Shown here: positions 8,381 through 16,995 of the stretch, one piece after another
Layout of the letters: every line of letters begins with the position of its first letter
How positions within the stretch are numbered: the stretch's first letter is position 1
NCBI GenBank assembly: GCA_026197075.1
Contig: JAPHQV010000036.1
Location: forward strand, 1 to 64,000
Origin: Gammaproteobacteria bacterium
GTDB lineage: Bacteria; Pseudomonadota; Gammaproteobacteria; DSM-19610
Reading direction: 5' to 3'
Length of the DNA stretch: 64,000 nucleotides
Notes under the pieces: model-generated
Seen by the model: the letters and a program-made list of their open reading frames with translations, nothing else
Database searches by the model: none
Told to the model about the DNA's origin: nothing
Position numbers and translations under genes: made by a program

Positions 8381-8415
8381 ATATCATAAAAATATGCTAC
8401 ATATTTTTATGATAT
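8381..8415. repeat. Perfect 16-bp AT-rich inverted repeat, in a 619-bp gap without a clear gene
   Basis: ATATCATAAAAATATG (8381-8396), then a 3-base spacer CTA, then its exact complement CATATTTTTATGATAT (8400-8415). No T-run follows, so it is not a standard terminator. It lies in the gap 8287-8905, whose other content is the second long repeat. A 109-residue frame at 8437-8766 runs into that repeat and is doubtful. Confidence 0.85.
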
Positions 8416-8702
8416 CTCTGGCCGGGCAGGAAGCCCATGAAGTGGATTGAGAAAACCTCTCTGAATTCGTACTCGCGCAAGGTGAACATTACTAAAGAAC
8501 GTCCATTAGTGTCGAGGAAATCTGTAGAATCACGTAGCCGACTCCATGGAAGACCAATCAAAACGAAAGTTAGTGCGCGGGATTCTGAGCTTCGAATTCA
8601 ACAGATCGATATAGGATCAATGTCACGTTATCGCCGCTGTACGCGGAGTGCCGTAGCACGTGTTCACCGATCTCTTGCACAGACATTGTATTATATGGGA
8701 TT

Positions 8703-8868
8703 CAACGCTACGGAGCACAGGGGGCGCCGTGTAAACACTCTTGATATTACTCGGGATTGCCAGTAGCGTTTGATTAAATGGCGGATAACACCACGAGTCA
8801 GTTGGAGAACAGGATATATTGGATTCTCACGTGCTTGAACACGGCAACATTCCGTATACACACTGTTA
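8703..8868. repeat. Long diverged direct repeat, copy 2
   Basis: Second copy of the ~160-bp block seen at 991-1152, by eye roughly four-fifths identical. It begins CAACGCTACGG and ends CACTGTTA; with the next bases the end reads GTTAGGC, a perfect integron R' core. The cassette gene for the exchanger follows 37 bases after. Its 5' side ATTCAAC fits RYYYAAC, so the whole block may be an unusually long attC site; this is inference. Confidence 0.8.
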
Positions 8869-8905
8869 GGCCTTCAATCTTGATGCCGATTACTTAAGGA
8901 ACTAT

Positions 8906-9868
8906 ATGCTGAACATTTTGTTTCTGCTTATCGGTATAGCCTTACTCACCGTTGGTGGTGAGGCGTTGATTCGAGGCTCGCTGGCAGCGGCAAAGCGACT
9001 CGGTGTATCGCCGTTGCTGAGCGGTCTCGTAATAGTAGGCTTCGGCACCTCAGCCCCTGAGTTGGTGGTCTCAGTCAATGCTGCGGTGGAAGGTCGACCA
9101 GACATCGCTATTGGCAACGTTGTTGGTAGCAATATCGGAAATATCTTACTGATACTCGGCATTTGCGCTTTGATTTCGCCATTGGCGGTCAAGCCATTGG
9201 CACTGAGGCGGGACGCGGTCACGGTAGTAGCAGCAAGTGTATTGTTTCTCGTTCTGGTTGGAGGAAGTGCGCTAGGGCGCGTAGATGCAGCTATATTCCT
9301 TGTCGCTCTGGGCGCTTACCTAGTCTGGGCTTACTGGAGCGAAAGTTTTCACGCTGCGCCCTCGGGTGAACTACACCAAGCTGAAGCAGATGAGCTTTCC
9401 ACCATTCCGAAGTCGGTGTTATGGACTGTAACTGCGGTGGTTTTGGGCTTGCTGCTTTTAATCGCCGGATCACAGATTCTTCTGATTGGTGCCATTGGCA
9501 TTGCAGCGCACTTTGGTGTGCCAGAGGCGGTCATTGGCTTGACGCTGGTGGCCGTGGGTACCTCTCTTCCCGAGCTGTCCATATCGGTAATTGCAGCTAT
9601 TCGGCGACATGCGGACGTGGCTGTCGGAAACATACTTGGCAGCAATATCTTTAACTTGCTGGGGATTCTTGGGGTGTCCGCTCTACTTCAGCCACTTCCG
9701 GTTCACGCAAGAATCATACAGTTTGATCAATGGGTCATGCTTGGAACATCGTTGCTTTTGCTTTTGTTCTTGTACACTGGGCGCCGCCTGAGCCGCACGG
9801 AGGGTGGGGTACTATTAATTGGATACGGAATTTACGTCTGGTTGAGTTTTACGGTATTCGGTGGCTGA
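8906..9868 (+). CDS. Calcium/sodium antiporter (YrbG/CaxA-like, CaCA superfamily)
   Basis: A 320-residue integral membrane protein with about ten hydrophobic segments and the two inverted alpha-repeat motifs of cation/Ca2+ exchangers: GFGTSAPELVVS near residues 49-60 and VGTSLPELSISV near 216-227. Each is followed by a GN(V/I)xGSN(I)-type segment. It should exchange Ca2+ for Na+ or H+ across the inner membrane. Full family length. The gene sits as a cassette between the second long repeat and an attC-like site, and the codon use is moderately AT-rich. Housekeeping-like transporters are less common as cassette cargo than small unknown proteins. Confidence 0.9.
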   Translation: MLNILFLLIGIALLTVGGEALIRGSLAAAKRLGVSPLLSGLVIVGFGTSAPELVVSVNAAVEGRPDIAIGNVVGSNIGNILLILGICALISPLAVKPLALRRDAVTVVAASVLFLVLVGGSALGRVDAAIFLVALGAYLVWAYWSESFHAAPSGELHQAEADELSTIPKSVLWTVTAVVLGLLLLIAGSQILLIGAIGIAAHFGVPEAVIGLTLVAVGTSLPELSISVIAAIRRHADVAVGNILGSNIFNLLGILGVSALLQPLPVHARIIQFDQWVMLGTSLLLLLFLYTGRRLSRTEGGVLLIGYGIYVWLSFTVFGG

Positions 9869-9877
9869 CATAAAATG

Positions 9878-9937
9878 GCCTAACAAGCGCTTACAGAGTG
9901 ACGCGGCTGCGCCGCGCACCTGAAGCGGGCGCTAGAT
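9878..9937 (+). other. attC-like recombination site 6 (last of the array, degenerate 3' core)
   Basis: The 5' core is GCCTAAC (9878-9884). The arms AAGCGCTT...AAGCGGGC and CGCGGC-TGC-GCCGCG form a hairpin. The 3' core is GCTAGAT (9931-9937) rather than GTTAGAT, the same T-to-C change as in site 5. No further cassette gene follows; 9938-10035 shows no other feature. Confidence 0.7.
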
Positions 9938-10035
9938 TCCAGCTGCGCTATCGATACATCAATTACTATTACAGAAATATTCACTGGACCTCCTGACATT
10001 GAGCGCATATTTTTCAAGAATTATAAGCATTGGCA

Positions 10036-11349
10036 CTATTCAGAATTGTTTTCCATATGTTCAATCAACATTCGGAGTCTTGCGTTTTCCAATTCTGCGT
10101 CTGCAAGTTGACTAGCCATGCCATGGTTTTCTTGTATCAGTTTGGCTTCTATCGTTTTCTCGGATTCCACCGCCATTGATTTGATATAAGCCTCTTGGCT
10201 TGAAACGTTGGATTGACCGAGTTTTCTGGCAACGACCATCCCAATATCTTCAGATGCTAGGGATAGTTTATGGGCACGTCTAAATGCGGCTTCTTTGTCA
10301 GACGTGTCTTGGGCAAACTTTCTCCGAAATGAATGGATGCTAGATCGTGGAGGGCACCCGATTTCCCTCATTGCATTAGAGAATATCTGGCTAATCGTAT
10401 TTAGTTCAAGTCCTTCGCAGTTCTTTCCGCTAAGAAACAAATCATTGCTAGCATTGCTCAGGTTTCTGAGCTTTTTCCTAATGAATTCGTCCCTTGTGGT
10501 TTTTATGTGCTTTGCGATTCTTGATGCAAGAGCCAATGGAACCTCAAAGTAATTTTCATAACCGAGCTTCTGAATCGATGGTCTGACAAGTATGTGATCT
10601 TCGTTGGCTCGATAAATCTGTTCTTCAGAAAACAGGTCAGTTGTAAGGCAGGCGATTGATCCGCGACGCCAACCTACCTGATCGGAAAGCTCCATAATCA
10701 ATATGTTTCTTTCTGCAATGTAGGGGCTGCATGTGTCAGTGAAGTGCTTAATCAGCTTCGCTTTATCCTCAGGTGTAGCGCTGTACTCATTCCGGGTTCT
10801 ACTACCTTCTCCGCACCGGCGAAAACACTTCGGATACAGCCTCTCATCGTTGCTCTTGATGTCACCGCTGGTAATGAACCTGGCCAGTGCGCTATTGATT
10901 GGGAAGTCAGAACCAAGTCCAATATGACTTTCTGTGTAATTCATCGTATCTTGCGCCCATACAAAGTAATTGTAGATTACGCGAAGCTTGCGATTAGTAG
11001 TGCGTTTCGCAGGGTTAGTCTGTCCTTTGCTTTTAGAGTCACTTTGCGTCTTATCGAGCAACCAATCTCTGAAGGCAACTAAGCCATCATCATCCATTAA
11101 TCGCCAGTCTAATCCCTTTCCGCACAGATATGACAGGAAAGCTTTTAGGCTGTAAGCATGTAGGTCGATTCCTGATCGGTATGCCTGTGCAGATGGTGCG
11201 GTTTCGATCTTTTGCTTGGCTATAGCGAACAGGTATGCATTGAACTCATCTACCAGATCCGTATTATTGTCGTAGATGATTGGCAAAGGGTATCCCCAGT
11301 CTGAGTCGACCCAGTTCATTGTCACTGGATAAGATGATTTTACGGGCAT
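10036..11349 (-). CDS. Tyrosine recombinase/integrase with C-terminal coiled coil
   Basis: A 437-residue site-specific recombinase. The catalytic core shows IHSFRRKFAQD (the H-x-x-R box) and ARKLGQSNVSSQEAYI, with the likely nucleophile Tyr at residue 388. The final ~45 residues are a charged coiled coil (AELENARLRMLIEHMENN), a feature shared with large integrases of genomic islands. The N-terminal half should be the core-binding domain. It lies four bases after the RecD2-like helicase gene and ends the six-gene operon. It is the third recombinase here and may act with the neighbouring helicase and coiled-coil protein as a separate unit. Confidence 0.85.
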   Translation of the reverse strand: MPVKSSYPVTMNWVDSDWGYPLPIIYDNNTDLVDEFNAYLFAIAKQKIETAPSAQAYRSGIDLHAYSLKAFLSYLCGKGLDWRLMDDDGLVAFRDWLLDKTQSDSKSKGQTNPAKRTTNRKLRVIYNYFVWAQDTMNYTESHIGLGSDFPINSALARFITSGDIKSNDERLYPKCFRRCGEGSRTRNEYSATPEDKAKLIKHFTDTCSPYIAERNILIMELSDQVGWRRGSIACLTTDLFSEEQIYRANEDHILVRPSIQKLGYENYFEVPLALASRIAKHIKTTRDEFIRKKLRNLSNASNDLFLSGKNCEGLELNTISQIFSNAMREIGCPPRSSIHSFRRKFAQDTSDKEAAFRRAHKLSLASEDIGMVVARKLGQSNVSSQEAYIKSMAVESEKTIEAKLIQENHGMASQLADAELENARLRMLIEHMENNSE

Positions 11350-11353
11350 GTGC

Positions 11354-13573
11354 TCAGAACTCCAACCCTACGACACGGTTGAATGCGCGTGGCTCGCTGG
11401 ACGATTCAAGGTAAAAACTCTCCCTATCACCGATTACGCATACCTGTTTCTTCGATCGAGTTATAGCTGTGTAAATTAGAGAGTTATCCAAGATACCGTT
11501 TCGATTAGGGGTCGGGCAGAGGAAGATTACGCGTTCAAACTGACTGCCTTGGCTCTTATGAACAGTGATTGCATACCCAAGAGAGATGTAACCAAAGTCG
11601 TCATGTGTCAGCATAACGATATTCCCGTTATCGAAATCGGCCTCAGCAATGTACTCATGCTCAATGCCATCTTCATCGACGGAGAAAACGGGGTTTCCGT
11701 ACACCTCGGTTAAGATGCCGAGAGAGCCATTGTAAAGCTCCTTTCTGTAATCGTTTCGATCTCGGTATAAAAGAGGGTCGCCTACTGTCATCGACATCCC
11801 AACAATCGTCACCAAAGGGACAGGAAGCTTCTGATATCGCCTTAGCGCCACAAGCTCATTGTGAAGATGCCCGTTGATCTGGTCACACAGCTTATTGGTA
11901 GGCGCAATGATTTGCACTTCGCTGTAATGGCTGAGCTCCCTGTAGGTTTTGAGTGTCTTATCAACCAAATCGTTTATCTTGGTTGCATCGATAAAAGAGA
12001 TACCAAATCCTTTCTTAGAAACATCCTGAAAGTTGTCTAGCTGGAACTCACATGACTGATTGCGTATGGCATCAGCAACATCGAGTATGCCGGTTTCTTT
12101 TGCGAACCTATGTGTCTCTAGCAATCGCACGATTGGAATGATTCCTGATTGGCTATCAACCATTTTTTTAAATGGGAGGCCAGGGCCAATCGGCGGTAAC
12201 TGGCTTGGGTCGCCAACGAAGCATATCGTTGCATTCATCGGAGTCACCTTAAGCAATCGATAGAGAATAGGGATATCTAGCATGGACGCTTCATCGATAA
12301 ACAAGAAGCATTCTTCCTGGATCTGCTTGTCTTTAGCCTTGAGAATAAAGGAGGCGATCGTCGTGGCCTCTAGGCCAGTAGCTTCGTTCATCCGTTTAGC
12401 AGCTCGCCCAGTTAGGGCCACCTGATAGATGATTTCTGGAGTACCGATCTGATCGTAGATGGCTTGAAGCACCGTGGTTTTACCTACGCCTGCGCCTCCA
12501 GTGATGCAGCAAATCCTGTTCTCTAGGCATGTGATTACGGCATCTCTTTGCTCTTGGTTAAACGCAAAACCAATTTGCTTCTCAAACTCGCATAGTCGAT
12601 TAAAGTTGAAAATTGGTCTGAACAATGACTCCTGCAAGCTTACCGTTTCCTGAGCACCAACGATCCTTTCCTTGATCAGCTTTTCCAGTGCATAAGAACC
12701 GACTGATTGGTATAGCTTTCCTTCTTGGATCGGAACAATCCTTCCACGGATTAAATCTCCCACTTCAGATAAGCTTCTGATGCCGATACCGGTCTTCTGA
12801 ATGAAGCCAGCTCTGATTTCGCTTTCTGTTGCCGCCGTATTGCCACGGTCGTATCGGTCATAGGCTGCATCTTCTAATGCTGCGGCTTTGCGTCGATTAT
12901 CATCCTTCGAAATACCTATCTCAAAAGCCAGGCGGTCGACTTCTTTCCATTTGGCAAAGGCAAGCAACCGGTACGGGTCATCATTGATTCTCTCTAAGGC
13001 TTGAGATCCCCAGAAATTAATCACTTTCGACGCTAGCCCCACAGGAAATTCATGCTTGTTCAGCCATTCTATAACTGGAGTTTCGGCAGCATAAGTCGCC
13101 CAAGTATCAACAAGATTTTGAGCGAGAACGTGAGTTAACCCGCCTTTCTTCTTATCCGTTAAAGTGACTACGTCTCCTCGATCTAAGACGGAATAAAGGT
13201 CTTCACCGTATGCAGCCCAGAGCCGTTTGGCCTTTGTGTTGCCAACCCCTGCAAACTTCCGGTTATTGCCTATGAACTGGATGAGAATGGTGCCTTTCGG
13301 ACGCGTGCGGCAACACTCGGTAGCGATGAGTTGAGTGCCATATTCCTTGCTCTTCGAGAACGCTCCAGAAACCCTCCACACCTCACCTATGCTAGGCATG
13401 GACGGAAGTGCGTGATAATCAGCCTTGATCTTTATGCTAACTACGTTATCTGCTGTGACAGCATCCATCTTGAAGATCGAACCATTGTTTCTGGCGCTCA
13501 GAATGGATGTGACAACGCCTGTGTGGGTGACTTCAGGCTGCTCTAAGGATTTCTGCGCGGTGGATGTAATCAT
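11354..13573 (-). CDS. RecD2-like SF1B DNA helicase
   Basis: A 739-residue protein with the RecD2 layout. It has an N-terminal OB-like part, a helix-hairpin-helix region (FAGVGNTKAKRLW near residues 107-119), and a helicase core: Walker A GGAGVGKTT (about 358-366), Walker B LFIDEASMLD, motif III VGDPSQLPPIGPG, then GYAITVHKSQGSQFE and YTAITRSKK. RecD2 enzymes unwind DNA 5' to 3'. The gene overlaps the upstream small coiled-coil gene by four bases (ATGA) and is followed by an integrase gene after four bases. The position suggests a role in processing or replicating the element during transfer, rather than in RecBCD, but that is inference. Confidence 0.85.
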   Translation of the reverse strand: MITSTAQKSLEQPEVTHTGVVTSILSARNNGSIFKMDAVTADNVVSIKIKADYHALPSMPSIGEVWRVSGAFSKSKEYGTQLIATECCRTRPKGTILIQFIGNNRKFAGVGNTKAKRLWAAYGEDLYSVLDRGDVVTLTDKKKGGLTHVLAQNLVDTWATYAAETPVIEWLNKHEFPVGLASKVINFWGSQALERINDDPYRLLAFAKWKEVDRLAFEIGISKDDNRRKAAALEDAAYDRYDRGNTAATESEIRAGFIQKTGIGIRSLSEVGDLIRGRIVPIQEGKLYQSVGSYALEKLIKERIVGAQETVSLQESLFRPIFNFNRLCEFEKQIGFAFNQEQRDAVITCLENRICCITGGAGVGKTTVLQAIYDQIGTPEIIYQVALTGRAAKRMNEATGLEATTIASFILKAKDKQIQEECFLFIDEASMLDIPILYRLLKVTPMNATICFVGDPSQLPPIGPGLPFKKMVDSQSGIIPIVRLLETHRFAKETGILDVADAIRNQSCEFQLDNFQDVSKKGFGISFIDATKINDLVDKTLKTYRELSHYSEVQIIAPTNKLCDQINGHLHNELVALRRYQKLPVPLVTIVGMSMTVGDPLLYRDRNDYRKELYNGSLGILTEVYGNPVFSVDEDGIEHEYIAEADFDNGNIVMLTHDDFGYISLGYAITVHKSQGSQFERVIFLCPTPNRNGILDNSLIYTAITRSKKQVCVIGDRESFYLESSSEPRAFNRVVGLEF

Positions 13574-13953
13574 GGCCTTATCACCCTTCCTGTCTCAAGA
13601 AACCAAAGCTCCTGCTGTTGTTGTGATCGTAGAAGTTCATTCTCAGCTTTGAGCGAAGCGATGCGATCCTGAAGCGTAGATATGGTCCTCTTCAGGCTCC
13701 GTACCTCCTCAGAGGATGCCGTGCTTCTCGTGACGGTCTCTGCTCCAAGTTTCTTGTTGAGCTTTTCAAAGAGCGTCGAGATAGACTCCGAGTCGCGATT
13801 AGACGTGGGTATGCCGAGGTCAGTAAGAATCCTTTTCTGGCTGGCAGAGCCGTACTGATTGGTGGGTATTTTACTCAAAGGGGTCGAGCGAATATACGCT
13901 TCTAATTTGGCCTCATTCGCTTCCCCTTTCTGCTTGTTGGTCAACCTTGCCAT
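13570..13953 (-). CDS. Small coiled-coil protein of the recombinase operon (TnpC-like)
   Basis: A 127-residue basic protein. The N-terminal part (MARLTNKQKGEANEAKLEAYI) resembles a helical DNA-binding region. The C-terminal half (about residues 70-115) is a leucine-heptad coiled coil: LKRTISTLQDRIASLKAENELL. Size, shape and position between recombinases recall TnpC of Tn554, which helps the two Tn554 recombinases, but sequence identity was not tested. The start has GAGGT eight bases upstream. It is translated just after the GmtX-like gene (gap of five bases) and overlaps the RecD2-like gene. Likely a DNA-binding accessory for one of the recombinases. Confidence 0.6.
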   Translation of the reverse strand: MARLTNKQKGEANEAKLEAYIRSTPLSKIPTNQYGSASQKRILTDLGIPTSNRDSESISTLFEKLNKKLGAETVTRSTASSEEVRSLKRTISTLQDRIASLKAENELLRSQQQQELWFLETGRVIRP

Positions 13954-13958
13954 TGGAA

Positions 13959-14585
13959 TTACCTCACTGTCTTTAGCACAGATACTTTGTCGATGGTTTT
14001 TATGAGTTCCGATAACTGCGCTCTGAGTTTTTCGATCTCGCGATCTTTATCGGTCAGGTGGTCGCTCAATACCTTCTTTGATTGCTGATGCGCTCGCTGC
14101 TCTTTGCGCAATGCATTTTCAAGTATTTGATGCCTCACATTGATTTTGAGGTATTTCTGCTCGGCAGACTCACGTTGAAGTTGAGCCAGCTTAAGCTCCT
14201 GCCTTAGCTTGTCTGCGATTGCAGTTTTGCTTGTATTGGTTATCTGGGAGTTCGCCCTGATTTCAAGCGCTTTAAGGTCATTAGTGATCTCTTTTTTCAG
14301 CTCCGGAAGATTATCGAGCGTTGTCGTTCCGGTCCCACTGATGGCGCTAATTGCAGCCCTGGTTTTCTGGCAGTTCTGGTCACCATTCCATTTGTAGAAA
14401 GAGCGCAATGAGGTTGGATAGTAATCAAGCACCATTTCTCCGTCTCCATCTCTGACAGGGTTGCCATCGTCATCATACTTATAAGGGATGCCTGTCTCAA
14501 TCCAGGCCTTGATGACTTTATGCTTTGTCTTGATGTTTTTATGCGCTGCTTTCTTTAGCGATTGCGACTGATGCTGTTTGTTCAT
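13959..14585 (-). CDS. gmtX: Gamma-mobile-trio-like protein GmtX
   Basis: A 208-residue protein. The N-terminal domain (KHKVIKAWIETGIPY, then FYKWNGDQNC) looks like a small DNA-binding unit, and residues ~95-200 form a long coiled coil. Its start lies inside the end of the GmtZ-like gene (47-base overlap), and it is followed by a small coiled-coil gene after five bases. Placement as the third gene after two large tyrosine recombinases, together with its size and coiled coil, fits GmtX of the gamma-mobile-trio elements of Gammaproteobacteria. The biochemical role of GmtX is not known. I am confident it belongs to the recombinase module and moderately confident of the name. Confidence 0.6.
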   Translation of the reverse strand: MNKQHQSQSLKKAAHKNIKTKHKVIKAWIETGIPYKYDDDGNPVRDGDGEMVLDYYPTSLRSFYKWNGDQNCQKTRAAISAISGTGTTTLDNLPELKKEITNDLKALEIRANSQITNTSKTAIADKLRQELKLAQLQRESAEQKYLKINVRHQILENALRKEQRAHQQSKKVLSDHLTDKDREIEKLRAQLSELIKTIDKVSVLKTVR

Positions 14586-16995
14586 CTTTGATACTCACTT
14601 TAATCATGTCGTGGACACCCCAAGCAAGATAGGCGCTCATTTTGGCATAGGCGATTGCCTCGGAATTTTCCGCCTGTATTCGTTCTTCCATTTCTATGAG
14701 AGCGACTAGCTCTTTCTGGCTGTCTTCGTAAGCAACACGCTCGGCTGCAGAGATCGAAAAGTCGTTGGCCTTGTCCGATAATTCAGATGCCTCCTCCTTT
14801 AGCACCGCCAAATAGTTGGTGTTATCGAAGTGAAAAGGGCAGTTCATGCACGTTTTAAGGCACGCGCTTTCAACGCAAGCCACACCATGCTTGTCACTGT
14901 AACAGCTAGCTTTTTTCTGCTTGGATGAAGGAGATAGTGTGCAGACACCATGCATATCGACGGAGGGGAGATACCCTTTGTCCTCCAACTCGTTTGATAT
15001 GGTTTTAGCCTGATCCGACTCATCCATCTTTCGGAACTCAGCACGCCTCAGTAGGTGTTTGTATAGACGGAATACTGTCTTAGAGAAACCGCCGCCAGTC
15101 GGGTGTTCTGACAGAATATCTTGTATCTTTTCTGTTAGGTATTCCTTGCCGATCCCATTGAACTCAGTGTCGAAATCGTTGTGTTCCTGCTGGTAGAGCA
15201 TTTCTACGCTTTCTGCCTGCTCACGAACCGCTGGGTCGGTAACGTAAACCCGCGTCATCAATACAGAGATATGCCTCAGGTGATGCTTTAGCGATATTAG
15301 CTGAGGATTGTCATAGCGATGGTAGTAGATCATCGCGAAGATGCGACGGAAGACATGGGTTTTATGATCCACGCTCTGATGGTCAACACCAGACAAGCGC
15401 ATAAACAAATCAGAGTGATTGAAGTAATCATACGAGCACCAAGCTCTATCAGATGCGAGAGAATCAGGGGTTATCGAACGGAAGCGGAATAGTTTTTCTC
15501 TTCTGCTAACCCCATCTCCGAATTGATAGTTCGGGCGTTCTTCGTCTGAGAGATAAAAACAATCGTTGATTTTCTCAAGCACGTTAACGCAGTCAGATAC
15601 CAGCCGATTGCAGAGGAATGTGGACCAGTCCTTTAAGGTCTTCTCAACGTACAAGTCAATTTTGCGGCATTCGATGCCAGAATTCTCTTCGATGACGCAG
15701 CCGCGATAGATGCCATAGGGAAGTGATCTTTCGCCCAGTATTTCCTGTTTTCTTCTTCCGTGATTGATGCCGATGATTACCATACAGGCGGTTTGCAGGG
15801 TCTGGATTAGCTCCATGAGAGATGGGTTCTGGATGTATTCAGGATCGTCCTTTAACTTTTTTCCCCGTTGGGTTATGCCAGATATTGATGGGAACGGCGC
15901 TGCTATTCGTTTGGCCAAGTCGGCATAAATAGCTTTGACGCATTCCTGGTTGCGTACGTTTTGTTGCTTTGTTGGGTTTTTGTTACAAAAATTACGTGCC
16001 GCCTCGGCTGTCCTGATAATGATGGGAGAATACTCATAAACAAAAGACAGTCCGGTATTCAGAAGTTTGACGACATCTTGTAGAGAGAGGTTTTTTGTCC
16101 GTATAGACATCTTACCCTTGCTCAGGCTTTCAGCCAATTGGTTGACTTTGTTGTACGGTATGCAGGTAGGCTTATCTGTGCCGTCTGGGAGGGCGTAAAG
16201 CCAATTCAATGGGCTGAGGTGGGTCTTAAGAAGCTGATAGCTTGCGCCCATAGGATATTTGTTGACCTCTTGGCCTTTTATCGGTATTGATCCTGCGATT
16301 TCAGCCATGGAGTTGTGGAAATAACCCGGTACGATGTTTCTACTGAAGAGTAAGCCAGTTAACTCATTCAGTCTTCCGATGCGAATGCTGGGCACACCTT
16401 TTTGATGCTCCTCGATAAGGTATTTTGCAATAGCTGGGTTATTCTTCGCTTTGAGCGATAACGATAACAAACGATCTTCAACATTAAGCATCCTGTAGAG
16501 ACCATCTCTGGCAAGACCTACCGCATATTCTTCGAAATCTTCTTTCGTTAACGTACCAAACTCGTAAACTCCGTTCACTACGCACCACGCCATGAATCGA
16601 GAAAGGTGGGTGATCCTCTGTGACACCCGATCTCGACGACTTGACTTGTGCCTGTGCAAAGCGTCGTTAATGCCGAGCTTTAGCAGGTCAATCCAATGAG
16701 GAAATTCAGTTATATTGACCGGTTTCGTGAACGGCCCTAGCGGCGCATTAGAGGGAAGCCAGATCGCATGCAGGTTGTAACATACTACTTCGGGCTGTCC
16801 TGCATTGTCCTCAGCGACGTCAATCTTTAGCACATTGGAACCCCAATCGTTTAAATAGCGCGGATCTTTTACAACGTGTTTGAATAAGTTGTCTGTCTTT
16901 GTCAGCTCTGGGCGGCGATAAGGCGCATCTATAACAAGCGGGATGTGCTGGTTGCGTTCGATTCCCTTAGTCATTTTTGTGTCCATTTTCAGCAT
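14539..16995 (-). CDS. gmtZ: Large tyrosine recombinase, GmtZ-like
   Basis: An 818-residue protein. The catalytic part holds THVFRRIFAMIYYHRY (H-x-x-R) and LKHHLRHISVLMTRVYV, with the probable nucleophile Tyr near residue 584. After the core come a cysteine cluster (HGVACVESACLKTCMNCPFH, about residues 703-722) that could bind zinc and a C-terminal coiled-coil region. This extended architecture is known from large integrases of Tn554-like and gamma-mobile-trio elements. Its start overlaps the end of the upstream recombinase gene: by 29 bases from the ATG at 16995, or by eight from the ATG at 16974. It likely works with the GmtY-like protein as a pair. Confidence 0.7.
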   Translation of the reverse strand: MLKMDTKMTKGIERNQHIPLVIDAPYRRPELTKTDNLFKHVVKDPRYLNDWGSNVLKIDVAEDNAGQPEVVCYNLHAIWLPSNAPLGPFTKPVNITEFPHWIDLLKLGINDALHRHKSSRRDRVSQRITHLSRFMAWCVVNGVYEFGTLTKEDFEEYAVGLARDGLYRMLNVEDRLLSLSLKAKNNPAIAKYLIEEHQKGVPSIRIGRLNELTGLLFSRNIVPGYFHNSMAEIAGSIPIKGQEVNKYPMGASYQLLKTHLSPLNWLYALPDGTDKPTCIPYNKVNQLAESLSKGKMSIRTKNLSLQDVVKLLNTGLSFVYEYSPIIIRTAEAARNFCNKNPTKQQNVRNQECVKAIYADLAKRIAAPFPSISGITQRGKKLKDDPEYIQNPSLMELIQTLQTACMVIIGINHGRRKQEILGERSLPYGIYRGCVIEENSGIECRKIDLYVEKTLKDWSTFLCNRLVSDCVNVLEKINDCFYLSDEERPNYQFGDGVSRREKLFRFRSITPDSLASDRAWCSYDYFNHSDLFMRLSGVDHQSVDHKTHVFRRIFAMIYYHRYDNPQLISLKHHLRHISVLMTRVYVTDPAVREQAESVEMLYQQEHNDFDTEFNGIGKEYLTEKIQDILSEHPTGGGFSKTVFRLYKHLLRRAEFRKMDESDQAKTISNELEDKGYLPSVDMHGVCTLSPSSKQKKASCYSDKHGVACVESACLKTCMNCPFHFDNTNYLAVLKEEASELSDKANDFSISAAERVAYEDSQKELVALIEMEERIQAENSEAIAYAKMSAYLAWGVHDMIKVSIKDEQTASVAIAKESSA

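Larger units (their letters stand above)
1153..9937 (+). mobile_element. Gene-cassette array with attC-like sites but no integron integrase in view (CALIN)
   Basis: Seven genes, all on the + strand and without ordinary promoters between them, are separated by 60-80-bp imperfect dyads. The dyads start with (G)CCTAAC- or CATAAC-type cores and end with GTTRRRY-type cores. The clearest are at 3186-3250 and 4066-4140. Cargo and base composition differ from gene to gene, as expected for cassettes collected independently. No integron integrase (IntI) is visible; because attC sites follow each gene on the + strand, an attI/intI would be expected to the left. The tyrosine recombinases to the right are a different type. 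Confidence 0.7.

Noticed and set aside
8437-8766. 109-codon + strand frame with AGGAAG upstream
   Set aside because: The encoded sequence is basic and low in hydrophobic structure, and its end runs into the ~160-bp non-coding repeat; likely chance.
10036-11349. Integron integrase (IntI) for the cassette array
   Set aside because: The recombinase has a C-terminal coiled coil, belongs to a helicase-recombinase operon, and shows no recognisable IntI-specific patch; it is on the wrong side for attI.
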